DNA of 64,000 nt from Acidobacteria bacterium AB60. GTDB taxonomy: Bacteria; Acidobacteriota; Terriglobia; Terriglobales; Acidobacteriaceae. The translations under genes and the position numbers were made by a program. The notes under the pieces are model-generated. The model made no database searches and was not told the origin of the DNA. It saw only the letters and a program-made list of their open reading frames with translations. Below, piece by piece: positions 44,053 through 53,507 of this stretch; within the stretch, counting starts at the first letter, position 1, and each line of letters begins with the position of its first letter. The stretch spans positions 1,116,001 to 1,180,000 of the forward strand of contig VANK01000001.1 of NCBI GenBank assembly GCA_008682415.1. The letters run 5' to 3'.

Positions 44053-45531
44053 CTATTTCCTCCGTACGCCTTTCTGGTCTTCGCCATTCTGGTGCACAAC
44101 CACTCCGGTGACCTGCCCCTGGCCATCCTTCAGAAAATCGATCTGAACATCGGCCACCTTGAGAAAAAAGTGCGTCTCCGACTCGGCAAAAATCGGTGTC
44201 TTGCCCTGGTGATTCATCGCACCGAACAGTTGGTTTCCCTCAACTGTAAATGTGAGACTGCTCGATGGGGCCAGATCGTAGGTCCCGGCATATTTCTCCA
44301 GGATGGATGGATCAAGTTTCACCATCATTTTCCCGCGGAAGTTGGGCCAGTCATATTCTGTGGCGATACTCTGCAACAGTTCCTTCGCCAGCCGCTGACC
44401 GCCCTGTGCATTTGTCATCACCACGGCGCCGTCGCCATGGTTCTCGTATGCCACAAACACCGACTCAAATCCGGCATTGACGCCTTCGTGGGTGAAGTAC
44501 GGGTCTTCCTTCGATCCGCCGATTTGTACCCCAAGCCCCCAATTCCCAATCCCCGGGGTCAGCATCTGTTTCGTCATAGCCTGCGAAAGCACGTGGTTCG
44601 CGTTTCCGACTAATGATCGCTGGTTCTCAATGATGTACCGTGCCAGATCTGAAGCGGTTGTCCACAAGCCTGCCGCAGCCATCTCCGGATAGGTATGAGG
44701 CCCTCCTGCTACAGGAGTTCCGTCTTGGTTGTAAGGCGTAGCCGAGCGGGTCTCCGCGGTAGGCAGCGGCTGGTCATAGGTACTATGTCTCATTCCAATC
44801 GGCGACAAAACCACATCGTGCATCAGTTTCGGAAATGGTTCCTTCGCGGCGTCAACGGCCATCATCTGCATGATGGTGAACCCGCCGCCGGAATAATTCC
44901 ATTGGCTTCCCGGCACTGTTGCTACTTTGATGACCGGAGTATTCGCCGGAGCCTCTCCGTTCAAAACCTGCACGAGCGTCGGGACAGGCTCACCATGGGC
45001 ATAGCCGGGAAAGCCGTGGACCGTTGTCCCTGCGGTATGGGTTAGCAACTCCCGCAAAGTGACTGCCTTGCCGACGGCTTCAGGGCCAAGAGGAATTTTC
45101 CATGACGACAGTTCCGCATTCGCATCCTGATCGAGCCCCAGCTTTCCTTCCTCTACCAAGTGAAGTGCCGCCATTGCAGCCACGGGCTTGCTGATGGAGC
45201 CGGCCTGAAACCTAGTCTCTGGCGTCACCGGCTTTCCTCCTGCTCGCTCTACACCAAAACCGCGAGACCATTCCAACCGTCCCTGGTGAATGACGGCGAC
45301 ACTGACGCCCGTGACATGCAAAGCAGCCATCCTCTCGGCTAGATTCACGCAGGGATCTGCCCTCAGATACAGGGGCTGCCGGAGGCATGTCACCACTCGA
45401 TCAATACGCGCCTGAACTGAAGGCGCCGCTCCTTGCGCGATCAACCGCGAACCAGGGGTCGCGCCCAATAATGCAGCCAAAGGAAACGATACCCGCAGAA
45501 TTGATCCCAGACCGCTTTGCCGCATTACCAT
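44053..45531 (-). CDS. Secreted serine hydrolase, beta-lactamase fold
   Basis: The product has 492 residues. A signal peptide (SILRVSFPLAALLGATPGS) precedes the hydrolase domain with SxxK SISK (FQAGSISKPVAAM), a Tyr-Ser-Gly in place of YxN (QWNYSGGGFTIMQMM), HTAG (LLTHTAGTT) and HEG (FTHEGVNAGF). The C-terminal lipocalin-like domain is LEKYAGTYDLAPSSSLTFTV. It is the closest paralogue of the gene at 31510. The YxN to YSG change is shared by many non-beta-lactamase family members. Confidence 0.9.
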   Translation of the reverse strand: MVMRQSGLGSILRVSFPLAALLGATPGSRLIAQGAAPSVQARIDRVVTCLRQPLYLRADPCVNLAERMAALHVTGVSVAVIHQGRLEWSRGFGVERAGGKPVTPETRFQAGSISKPVAAMAALHLVEEGKLGLDQDANAELSSWKIPLGPEAVGKAVTLRELLTHTAGTTVHGFPGYAHGEPVPTLVQVLNGEAPANTPVIKVATVPGSQWNYSGGGFTIMQMMAVDAAKEPFPKLMHDVVLSPIGMRHSTYDQPLPTAETRSATPYNQDGTPVAGGPHTYPEMAAAGLWTTASDLARYIIENQRSLVGNANHVLSQAMTKQMLTPGIGNWGLGVQIGGSKEDPYFTHEGVNAGFESVFVAYENHGDGAVVMTNAQGGQRLAKELLQSIATEYDWPNFRGKMMVKLDPSILEKYAGTYDLAPSSSLTFTVEGNQLFGAMNHQGKTPIFAESETHFFLKVADVQIDFLKDGQGQVTGVVVHQNGEDQKGVRRK

Positions 45532-45980
45532 TGTGTCTTCCTGTTCATCGGCGATTGAATAGCCTACAACTCATACGCATAGGACTTCTCTTTGGTTCAC
45601 AGGAGAACCACCTGGCTGGCGAGCAAGAGCGCGGCTCACCCCAGTCGCGATGTATGTTGACGATTCCCGATTCCGTTTAAATAAGCGCGGCGGCCACGCT
45701 CCCCGTCATTCTGTATGCAACAGCAGACACGTAGCGCCGATTTTCTGAAAATGAATCGACCTTCTTCATCTTCTCAGTATGACTGGATGGGGAGAAACGT
45801 GACATCTTCCACTGAAGAAGTGATCCTCACTCTGACGGCAATAACTTGTCACCCTGGATGCCGTGTGTCGCGGAAATGCCGCTGGTCGGCCAGCCTCGGA
45901 TTGGCGATTCCTTGGCAGCTTCGCGCGACTGCCTAACCAATCGTCCAAACAGTATTGCCGTGGACCCACCACCTCATCAG
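45532..45980. other. Intergenic, no intact gene
   Basis: No recognisable frame; it may hold decayed 5' sequence of the nuclease remnant that follows. Confidence 0.35.
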
Positions 45981-46512
45981 GAAAAGTGGTCGAGCCTCCA
46001 GGTGGAGCGGCAGGTCCGAGCGGCGCTCTTTGAAGGAACCGCCCTGAGCCCGCCAAAAGTGTCAGCAGCGATGACACAAATCCATCCCGAAGCGCTCGCC
46101 GTCTTCCGCGACAGCTACACCTGGAGTTCCTGGGCCTGGCCCAGGCGCACGCGAAGGAGGATCTGCACCGCGGTCTCCTCAACAGACTGCGCGAGTTCCT
46201 CATCGGGTTGGGCCGCGACTTCTGCTTCATCGGTTCCGAAGTTCCGCTGCAGGTAACCAGGATTTTGCGCTGGATCTGCTTTTCTTCTATCGCGGGCTCA
46301 ACTGCCTTGTGGCGATTGAGCTAAAGGTACGTCGCTTCGAGCCCGAGTACCTTGGCAAGCTGAACTTTCACCTGGAGGCACCCTTCTCAGGCCGAACTTG
46401 TTTTTATTGCCGTCTAAAACTGACTAGGAGAAGACCTGGCACAATCTATCAAGAGTCCGATTCATTCGTGCATACAAACTCTGTTGGAGAGAGTCTGAAA
46501 CTCAGACGATAG
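45981..46512 (+). pseudogene. DUF1016 (YhcG-like PD-(D/E)XK nuclease) remnant
   Basis: Pieces in three frames join into the C-terminal half of a DUF1016 protein. These are WSSLQVERQVRAALFEGTAL in frame one, then LEFLGLAQAHAKEDLHRGLL and LIGLGRDFCFIGSEVPLQV in frame two, then NQDFALDLLFFYRGLNCLVA and IELKVRRFEPEYLGKLNFHL in frame three. The Asp and Glu-x-Lys of the nuclease core (DFALDLLFF, AIELK) are still visible. The N-terminal half and the end are missing. Intact relatives are linked to defence and DNA damage; this copy is dead. Confidence 0.65.
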
Positions 46513-46904
46513 TCTCGCGGAGATTGCCAGCAAGATTCGGTTTTTTGAACGGGAACCAGCTTCAATTAGATACTGGAGGCCCTGTGGGGCAATTTCATTG
46601 GCGGCACGATGCTGATTTTCTTTCCTTCTAAAGTGCTCGTTACGATTATCGGGGGAATTATCGGAACGGGTTTGTCGAACCTGGCTGGAATGTCTGATTT
46701 GATTTGACAAAATGGCTGCCGCCATCTTGAAAATCGGCACGAGTGTGAATTCTGCGCTCAAGGGACTGTCACAATTCAACCAGCGGCTGCCTGGGTGTCT
46801 TTTGTTCTTGTGACAATCTGTTGCCTTCCAGCTAATAAAGACCAAGAGGCTTGACGACAAGCTGATCAACTCCGCGGTCCGGTGCGCTTTACGGCATCCT
46901 GAAG
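46513..46904. other. Intergenic, no gene seen
   Basis: Antisense frames here show no recognisable content. Confidence 0.4.
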
Positions 46905-47414
46905 TCATCCCCTGGCCTGGGCTGCATGTTTGAGCGACCATGTCCACAAAGCCTTGTCGAGTGTTCTCAAGGGCACGCCCGCTTCGGCCGCCAGACGCTT
47001 GCATGCGGGCAGGTACTGGTGAACGTAGAAATCAATCCTGTAATAATCGGCGTCGGGTTGGCCGAGTGCCTGCATCGCGCGCCAGTCGGCTACCGTGTAC
47101 TGGTCGGGGTGTATGGCAGTCATGATCGCCGTGGCAACCGGTAACTCGACTCCCCGCAACCCCTTTAGCACGGCCAACGCACTCCGCGGCTCCTTCGCCG
47201 AGAGCGCCAGGCGTAACGCATCCTCGATTTCAGAATCGCTGTTATCCCGCAAAAGCGCGATCCTTCGATTCGACTTCCAGTGGACGATGGCCTCGAGATT
47301 TGCTCGGCTGAAATCGCCTGCCAGAATGTTCTTCCCCGCGTCGAAGACCTTGCGATCGTCATTATCGTAGGGATATTCTTTGGCCCATTTTTCGACGTCA
47401 TGCAAGGGGAACAT
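46905..47414 (-). CDS. Hypothetical protein with DNA-glycosylase-like helix-hairpin-helix
   Basis: The product has 169 residues from ATG 47414 (a GTG at 47450 is also in frame). It is all-helical: PLHDVEKWAKEYPYDNDDRK, FSRANLEAIVHWKSNRR, then LKGLRGVELPVATAIMTAIH and PDQYTVADWRAMQALGQ. The GVELPVATAIM stretch and the following aromatic-Asp resemble the helix-hairpin-helix and Asp of HhH-GPD glycosylases, but I cannot confirm a catalytic Asp or an iron-sulphur cluster. Function unknown. Confidence 0.65.
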   Translation of the reverse strand: MFPLHDVEKWAKEYPYDNDDRKVFDAGKNILAGDFSRANLEAIVHWKSNRRIALLRDNSDSEIEDALRLALSAKEPRSALAVLKGLRGVELPVATAIMTAIHPDQYTVADWRAMQALGQPDADYYRIDFYVHQYLPACKRLAAEAGVPLRTLDKALWTWSLKHAAQARG

Positions 47415-47866
47415 GAGAGTAAACGTCAGCTGATTCAAGCCCTGCCTCACACAAGGGGATACGTTCGCATATTCTTTCAGAGGTGGCGGGGTGAGGTAAA
47501 TCCGTCACATGGATCCCGTGTTTTGCACCTGTGACTTGCAGGTGCTCGCTCTGCTGGGGGTCTCAGCGCCTTGAGCTTGAGCCCGGTGACGAGTGACGTC
47601 ACGTCTGGTTCTAGATGTCTGGGCTAGTGCAAGGTGGGCCGGCTCCTAAATTTTCCCGGTACATAGATCCGCTTTTACTGATGTGGTGCAAGTGGCTGTC
47701 GGTAGCGGCGACTTTGATTGGGCGTGATGTGCGATTCCTCGTCAGGCGGCGTTGGGCAGGAATGCAACCTGTCCCTCCTCGCGGCGGTTGGTCGGCTCAG
47801 TTCCCTGCCCAAACTCACCGCCCGGTAATTTCATGTTCCTGGACGTCGCGGCGCTACACTCGGGAA

Positions 47867-48480
47867 ATGGCGCATCGTGACTGGAACGAGAGTTACGCCT
47901 CGGGAGAGCTTCCCTGGGACACGGGGGAGCCGGAGCCGCTGCTGGTCGAGTTCGTGACCTCGGGCGGCGTTCAGCCCACGCGGATACTAGAGATCGGGGC
48001 TGGAGGGGGACAAATTCGCTTTGGCTCGCGGAGCGCGGCTTCGAGGTCCTGGGCATCGATGTCGCTCCGCTCGCGGTCGAACGAGCGAGGGCGAAGTTGG
48101 GAGGGCACGGTCTCGCTTGCCGCTTCGCCACTCTGGACATCCTGGCTGCCGATCCGCCCGACGGTCCCTTCCACTTCGTCTTCGATCGCGGCTGCTTTCA
48201 CCTCTTCGACGAGCCCGACGAGCGTGCGCGGTTCGCGGCGGCGCTCGCCCCCCGAGGCCTGTGGCTGAGCCTGATCGGCTCAACTGAAGGCCCGCCGCGG
48301 GAGGTCGGTCCACCGCGCCGATCGGCCCGGGAGGTGGCGTTGGCCGTTGAGCCGGCTCTCGAAATTATTGAACTGCGCTCGTCCGAGTTTCGCGATCACG
48401 GCGCCCTAGCGTGGTTCTGCCTGGCGCGGCGGAGAACGATGCCAGCGCAATCGTCGTATGGTGTAGTGGCGAGCGACTAG
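47867..48480 (+). CDS. SAM-dependent class I methyltransferase with one frameshift
   Basis: From ATG 47867 the frame reads MAHRDWNESYASGELPWDTG and RILEIGAGGG, the SAM-binding motif I. It then leaves frame in a run of five G near 48010. The second frame continues TNSLWLAERGFEVLGIDVAP, DILAADPPDGPFHFVFDRGC, FHLFDEPDERARFAAAL and RDHGALAWFCLARR to the stop at 48480. Adding one G restores about 204 residues, the usual size of thiopurine S-methyltransferase-like or tellurite-resistance-like enzymes (the ELPWDTG start is typical). It may be a sequencing error or a recent mutation. Confidence 0.75.
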
Positions 48481-48554
48481 CTGCGAGCGTCTGAAATTGT
48501 GTTAGCGACGACCCGAGATCGGTCAGAAGAAAGTTCCAATACGCAAGCCATTAC

Positions 48555-51188
48555 CTAATTCCCGTCACGGAGATGAATGACCTGCGCCGCCGTCACTGAC
48601 TTCATGCCCATATCGTGCAGGTTGCGAATGTACTTGGCGGTGATGCCGTGGTCGCGAAGCTCAGAAATATCCGAGATGGAGAACCCATCGGGCAGGGCTC
48701 GAATCTCCTTGAGATAATCCGGTTCGACCCCGTGATCACGCAAGCTATCGATCTCCTCGATGGATACGGCCGAGTCTGCTGCCTTAATTCCCTGGTAAAA
48801 CTCCGGTTCTACGCCGTGATCGCGCAGGCTGTTGATCTCCTCGATGGTGAGCCTGGAATCGACCGAGGCAAAGCCCTTGTAAGAGTCCGGTTTTACACCA
48901 TGGTCGAAGAGGCTGTCGATCTCCTCGATGGGGAGGCGGGGATCAACGGACTTGATACTTCGGTAGTACTCCGGTTTGACGCCATGGTCGCGCAGGCTGT
49001 CAATTTCCTCAATAGACAGCCTGGGGTCGACAGAAGCAAAGCCCTTGTAGGAGTCCGGCGCAACACCGTGATCGAACAGGCTGTCCATCTTCTCAATAGT
49101 GAGGTTGGGATCGACCGACTTCATGCTTCGGTAGTACTCCGGTTTGACGCCATGGTCGCGCAGGCTGTCGATTTCCTCGATAGAGAGCTTGGGGTCGACC
49201 GAGGCGAAGCCTTTGTAGGAATCTGGTTCCACGCCGTGATCGAAGAGTCTGTCGATTTGCTCGATTGAGAGCTGTGAAGCGGCGGCCTTCATGGCTTTCA
49301 AGTAGTCGGGCTTGACGCCATGGTCGCGCAGGCTGGCAATTTCTTCTATGGACAGGTTGGAGCCGGCTGCCTTGATGGCTTTGAGGTAATTGGGTTCGAC
49401 GCCGTGATCTCGCAGCTCAGAAATATTCTGGGCGGATAGATCAATGAAGCCTTCCTGGCGCACCGCGCGGACATAGTCGGAACTGACGCCGTGATCCTGC
49501 AATTCGATTAGATCCGAGATGGATGTTGTCAGTCCGGTGTCCCTAACGGCTTGGGCATAGCCGAGCGTCATGTCGGAGGTCACCAGGGAGAACGACTCAT
49601 CGTCATGTGGCGCGGCGTAGCCCATCTTCTCGAGAGCTGAAACGAATGAGGAATTGAGAGCGACCGTGAATGGCCCGGAGGCGTGCCCGGGAGCCGCGCG
49701 TCCTTCGCAGAGGATCGACCCCGCATTGCGGACGTATTCGAACCTAATCGGGCCCTCCTGATCGAGCATGGAGCGAGAGAAGCCGGACAGGCTGGACAAC
49801 GGAACGTCCTGGGTGTTCATCCGGTCGTTCCCCTCGTCATCGCGGCTGATCAGGGAAAGCTCGACCTTGTTCGATGAGGAGTCGCGGCGCCTAAGCTTCC
49901 ATTCGTGCCGCCAGGTCTTGTCCTCATCGGCGGGAGCAACTGGGGAAGCGGTGGAGGATTGTGCTTGATACGCCGGAGAGAGCGTTGCCACGAGCAGGGG
50001 CGGCGGTATAGGGGACGATGCGGCTGCGAGCCCGCTGCGGGGAGTGGAGATTTGAGATTTACCCAAGGCGTTAGCGTCCTTGGCCAAGGCGATCCATCCG
50101 GGCACGCGCACACCAAAACTGACGAGAGCGATACCGGCCGTGACGCAGACGCCAACGCGGGTGAGTGATGCGCCCGCAGAAAAGTGCGACCTTGGCCGAA
50201 GCAGGATCTCAATGCGCTTGCTGAGGTTTGAGGATGCCATTCCCGTCGCCAACAATTCGCGACGGCGCGTGGAGCAGAATTCGGACAAGCGCGCCAGAGT
50301 TACAGCATAGGGAACGGAGGAGCCGGTGGAGGCGACCACCCAATCGTCACAGGCAATCTCCCTTTCTCGCTGGATGCGGCGCAAAACCCACGTGGCCACA
50401 GGATGTAGAAAAAGAACCGCAGATGCCAGTCGGCTCATCAGGTTGGTCCAATCGTCGCGGCGAGCGATATGGGCCAGTTCGTGAAGCAGGACGTAGTCGA
50501 GTTCGGTCGCCTCAATCTCATCGAGGAGAATCTCGGGGAGAATGACAACCGGGTGCAAGAATCCTGCCGCGAACGGTGAAATCACTTCATCGGAGACAAG
50601 GATCTGAGGAGCGCGGGCAGTGCGGGAGTCCCGCAGACGCTTCTCGAATCGTAGAACCAAATCTGCGTTGGCCGGCCGGGCGCGATGGATCATGGCGCGG
50701 AGACGGAAGTAGCTGCACACAATTCTGCCGAGAAGAACCGCCGAGACGACTATCCAGACCAACAGCAGGCTTGACGGCCAATTTCCCGGATGAACTTCGA
50801 AGGGAAGGCTTATGCGATGCACCCGCGAAACGCGAGAATCGGCAGCGGTAGGGAGAGGCGGCGCGGGAGCATCGGGGCCTCGAACATGCAGGGGCTTCGA
50901 TGCGGGAAATGATAGGGCGTACGGTTGGATTGGCAGCTCCGTCCGTGCGGAAGAAGGCTCGGGGGGCGCGGGTCTAGGTCGAGGGAAAAGTGTGGCTAGG
51001 GGCAGGAGCACGACCAGCGCCAAGACGACCCACCAGACAGCGTGGCGCGTGGCCGCGTTGACTCGTGGCATCAGGCGGAGCGCCAACCACAGGACAGCAG
51101 CCACGGCCAGGGCCAGCCAAAGTGTGTTCAGAACTGCCGTCAGCCCGGCAGCCGAAAAAGCATTCAGGGATTCGAGGATCGCGTTCAT
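48555..51188 (-). CDS. BlaR1/MecR1-type M56 membrane metallopeptidase with 28-residue repeats
   Basis: The product has 877 residues. Membrane helices lie at the N-terminus (TLWLALAVAAVLWLALRLM, AVWWVVLALVVLLPLATLF) and near 145 and 290. The M56 zinc site HELAH (VLLHELAHIARRDDW) has the downstream EREIACDDWV. The C-terminal third is not a penicillin-binding domain. It holds eleven tandem repeats of about 28 residues around DHGV (for example EIDSLRDHGVKPEYYRSMKS), which in the middle alternate between an LRDHGVKPEYYRS and an LFDHGV-PDSYKGF form. The gene overlaps the blaI-type repressor by 4 bp. It should sense a signal outside, activate its protease and cause repressor cleavage. The ligand is unlikely to be a beta-lactam. 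Confidence 0.88.
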   Translation of the reverse strand: MNAILESLNAFSAAGLTAVLNTLWLALAVAAVLWLALRLMPRVNAATRHAVWWVVLALVVLLPLATLFPRPRPAPPEPSSARTELPIQPYALSFPASKPLHVRGPDAPAPPLPTAADSRVSRVHRISLPFEVHPGNWPSSLLLVWIVVSAVLLGRIVCSYFRLRAMIHRARPANADLVLRFEKRLRDSRTARAPQILVSDEVISPFAAGFLHPVVILPEILLDEIEATELDYVLLHELAHIARRDDWTNLMSRLASAVLFLHPVATWVLRRIQREREIACDDWVVASTGSSVPYAVTLARLSEFCSTRRRELLATGMASSNLSKRIEILLRPRSHFSAGASLTRVGVCVTAGIALVSFGVRVPGWIALAKDANALGKSQISTPRSGLAAASSPIPPPLLVATLSPAYQAQSSTASPVAPADEDKTWRHEWKLRRRDSSSNKVELSLISRDDEGNDRMNTQDVPLSSLSGFSRSMLDQEGPIRFEYVRNAGSILCEGRAAPGHASGPFTVALNSSFVSALEKMGYAAPHDDESFSLVTSDMTLGYAQAVRDTGLTTSISDLIELQDHGVSSDYVRAVRQEGFIDLSAQNISELRDHGVEPNYLKAIKAAGSNLSIEEIASLRDHGVKPDYLKAMKAAASQLSIEQIDRLFDHGVEPDSYKGFASVDPKLSIEEIDSLRDHGVKPEYYRSMKSVDPNLTIEKMDSLFDHGVAPDSYKGFASVDPRLSIEEIDSLRDHGVKPEYYRSIKSVDPRLPIEEIDSLFDHGVKPDSYKGFASVDSRLTIEEINSLRDHGVEPEFYQGIKAADSAVSIEEIDSLRDHGVEPDYLKEIRALPDGFSISDISELRDHGITAKYIRNLHDMGMKSVTAAQVIHLRDGN

Positions 51189-51571
51189 TTTTCACCTTCC
51201 GCGAGGAGATTTCGAATCTTCCGGAGTTCCTGTGGAGAGAGATCAGCGTCGTCGAGCAGATGAAGGACAAGCAACTCGGGAGAGTTGCGGAAGAACCCGC
51301 GAACTACCTCACGCAGGGCGTTCTGGCTGGCCTGCTTACGGCCGACAACCGCGCGATAGACAAAAGCCCGACCTTCGCGAGACTTGGTGTGCCGGAGGTA
51401 GCCCTTCTCTTCGAGAATGCGAAGCGTGGTGAGGACGGTGTTATAGGCAAGAACCGGTTCACCCCTGAGGGCCTCGGCGACTTCCCCCACAGTTGCTGTA
51501 CCCTTGTCCCACACGATATCCATGAGACGGAGCTCCGCGCCGGTGAGGTTAAGGGACTTTTTTCTTGGCAA
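51185..51571 (-). CDS. BlaI/MecI-type transcriptional repressor
   Basis: The product has 128 residues. The winged helix (LTGAELRLMDIVWDKGTATV, AYNTVLTTLRILEEKGYLRH, FVYRAVVGRKQASQNALREV) and the C-terminal dimerisation helices (ELLVLHLLDDADLSPQELRK) match the family. It should bind its own promoter until cut by the M56 sensor encoded next, with which it overlaps by 4 bp (ATGA). Confidence 0.92.
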   Translation of the reverse strand: MPRKKSLNLTGAELRLMDIVWDKGTATVGEVAEALRGEPVLAYNTVLTTLRILEEKGYLRHTKSREGRAFVYRAVVGRKQASQNALREVVRGFFRNSPELLVLHLLDDADLSPQELRKIRNLLAEGEK

Positions 51572-51582
51572 GGGCCGTCTCC

Positions 51583-51652
51583 GTCAACTAAGGAATTAAG
51601 ACTCTGGACCAAGTTAGGCCTCAGATGCAGATTTGTCAACTATGAATTTAAG
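51583..51652 (-). promoter_or_regulatory. Promoter with paired TAGTTGAC boxes upstream of the repressor
   Basis: On the minus strand a -35 TTGACA (51639-51634), a 17-bp spacer and TAACTT read towards the repressor gene. The sequence around it is repeated 52 bp downstream: CTTAATTCCTTAGTTGAC and CTTAAATTCATAGTTGAC. The two copies are candidate BlaI operators, although they do not match the classical TACA-N-TGTA site. Confidence 0.45.
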
Positions 51653-51837
51653 AGTTAAGGAACTGCGCGGGACTGACCACGGCTTCATGCCAACAATCAT
51701 GGTGAGCGAGGTGGTGGCACATTGAGGAGACCATCGTCTCGGCTGATATGGCTTCACCAAAGACGACGGTGAGGACTATTTTCCTAATCTTGGTGCCAAT
51801 CGAACTAGTAACGTCGGCGACCGGCGTCAAAGCGCGC

Positions 51838-52759
51838 GGCCTCTACATCGATTCGTTTATCCCGCCCGATCGTCTGGATTGCGCTTTCATCCACGACAAC
51901 CTCGCGCGCGTGCGCGCCGCCGCAGCGTATGCCATCAACGCCGGAGCCAGGGATCGTGAGCCTGGGTGGATTCAGCTCCATTCTGATCGAAGGCAACTTA
52001 GACCGGCTTCCCGAGCGGCGCAACACCGTCTTCACTACCGGCAATACGCTCACCGTCGGCTTCATCGTTCAAGGCATCAGAAAGCGGTGTGTGGTCGAAG
52101 GGCGAGCGCTTCGGGACGCGACGCTTCTCATCGTCGGAACCACCGGAGACGTGGATCCGGCTGCGCCCGCTGCCTGGGTCCGTTTGTAAAGCGAGTCATG
52201 CTAAATACCCGCAATCCCCGGCGACTGCACATGCTGGCTACGGAACTGGCTGATAACGCCGAACAAATCACGATGTCGGCGCGATACGGAAACTGCTCGA
52301 GGCGCGTTGCGATCCATCTCCATCGCTGCTGTTGGGCCGCATTGCGCCCGATGCCATCATCTGCGATGCTGGCTATCCCAAGAACCTGCAGCCGAAAGCG
52401 GAGATCCCGCGCGCCACGGTCTTCTTCGGCGGGCTGGGGCAGATCGCGGGGGGCTTGGCTTCATGCCCGGTTTCAGCAGTATTCTCAACCCGCATCCATT
52501 CCCGGATGTCGCTCACGGATGCCTGCCGGAAGGCATGGCGCTTGCACTGGAGCGCCGATTCGAACCCTTCTCACAGGGACGCGGGTTCATCACACCCAGA
52601 CGCGTGGAGGCGATTGAGGCAATTGCAGAAACCCATGGGATCCGTTTGGCCCCGCTTTACAACGCCAAAGGCCCACTCGAAGGGGCAACTCTCGAGAGCA
52701 ATTCTAGTCTCAGGTGGAGTGAAGGAAACGAGACCTTCAAGGCAGTACCTGGTCGGTAA
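51838..52759 (+). pseudogene. Acyl-ACP-reductase-like Rossmann oxidoreductase, decayed
   Basis: Consecutive pieces in different frames follow the order of long-chain acyl-ACP reductases: DNLARVRAAAAYAINAGA, then IVSLGGFSSILIEGN and TVFTTGNTLTVGFIVQGI, then ATLLIVGTTGDV (the nucleotide-binding turn), LNTRNPRRLHMLATELAD, DAIICDAGYPKNLQPKAEIP, GGLGQIAGG, and FPDVAHGCLPEGMALALERR with FITPRRVEAIEAIAETHGIR. At least four frameshifts are needed, so it is not functional. Family assignment rests on these short matches and could be a related saccharopine-type dehydrogenase. Confidence 0.5.
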
Positions 52760-52877
52760 AGGCACACCAAAATATCTAAGTATTGACAAGGGCCGAGTAC
52801 CTACGTCTAGGGTCGCATGCGTCGAAGTGACCTCATATGTATGTGGCATCTCCGGCTTCATCAGAATCTCGAGCTGC

Positions 52878-53483
52878 TCAGGCCACTCTCAGATGCGATC
52901 CTCGCCGTAACTCAGCACCCGGCACGGCACGGTTCTGCGCTATGGCAGCCTTGATGGCCTCGTTGTCCGGTCGGGTCTCCTGGATGGAGGATTCGAGCAT
53001 TTTGCCGAGCTCTGCCGGTATGAACGATCCGATCATCTCAAAGACCACTCCTGGAATGCGCGCTTCAATCTTACGAAAACACATCGGCAGAGCCGTATGA
53101 TCGGTGATTCGCACCGATTCGTGGCTGTTCTTCTGAACTCGAAGCGTGAATTCCCTGCCCTCGATCTTCTTTAGATCTCTGCTCAAGAGGTAGGAGAGCG
53201 CCATGTTTTTGGTGCGCTCGACCTTGCCTGCCGCGGCACGCGCCCGGTCACCCAACCGCGCGGCCTCGCTGCGGCAATACTGTTCCCGGGCCTCCATCAT
53301 GCGCACGAAGCGACCGATCCGATCCACCTTCTCTCCCCGGGCTTCGCAGTACTCTTGGAATCGAGCCACCAATTCCTCGGACGGCTCACCCTCTGCTTCA
53401 ATCTGCAGCTCAATCTCTTCCAGGAGCCCATCCAACTCCATATCAATTTCAAACAACGAATTCGCTTCGGCAATCGAAGCCAT
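52878..53483 (-). CDS. Siphovirus Gp157-family protein
   Basis: The product has 201 residues. It has a helical coiled-coil N-terminus (ELDGLLEEIELQIEAEGEPS), a middle DRIGRFVRMMEAREQYCRSE and a TKNMALSYLLSRDLKKIEGR with FTLRVQKNS. This is the Gp157 pattern, ending in strands around VRITDHTALPMCFRKI. Gp157 proteins come from siphovirus replication regions and have been linked to phage resistance in streptococci. AAGGGG lies 7 bases before the ATG. No other phage structural or replication gene is adjacent, apart from the fragment at 53508. Confidence 0.8.
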   Translation of the reverse strand: MASIAEANSLFEIDMELDGLLEEIELQIEAEGEPSEELVARFQEYCEARGEKVDRIGRFVRMMEAREQYCRSEAARLGDRARAAAGKVERTKNMALSYLLSRDLKKIEGREFTLRVQKNSHESVRITDHTALPMCFRKIEARIPGVVFEMIGSFIPAELGKMLESSIQETRPDNEAIKAAIAQNRAVPGAELRRGSHLRVA

Positions 53484-53507
53484 GTCAGTACCCCTTTCAG
53501 CAATCAG

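Noticed and set aside
44700-44725. CTGCTACAGGA similar to the 34-bp element
   Set aside because: Only 11 bases match and it lies within a serine hydrolase gene.
48615-49268. 217-codon plus-strand frame with a repeating pattern
   Set aside because: It is the antisense image of the DHGV repeats in the M56 sensor; it has no ribosome site.
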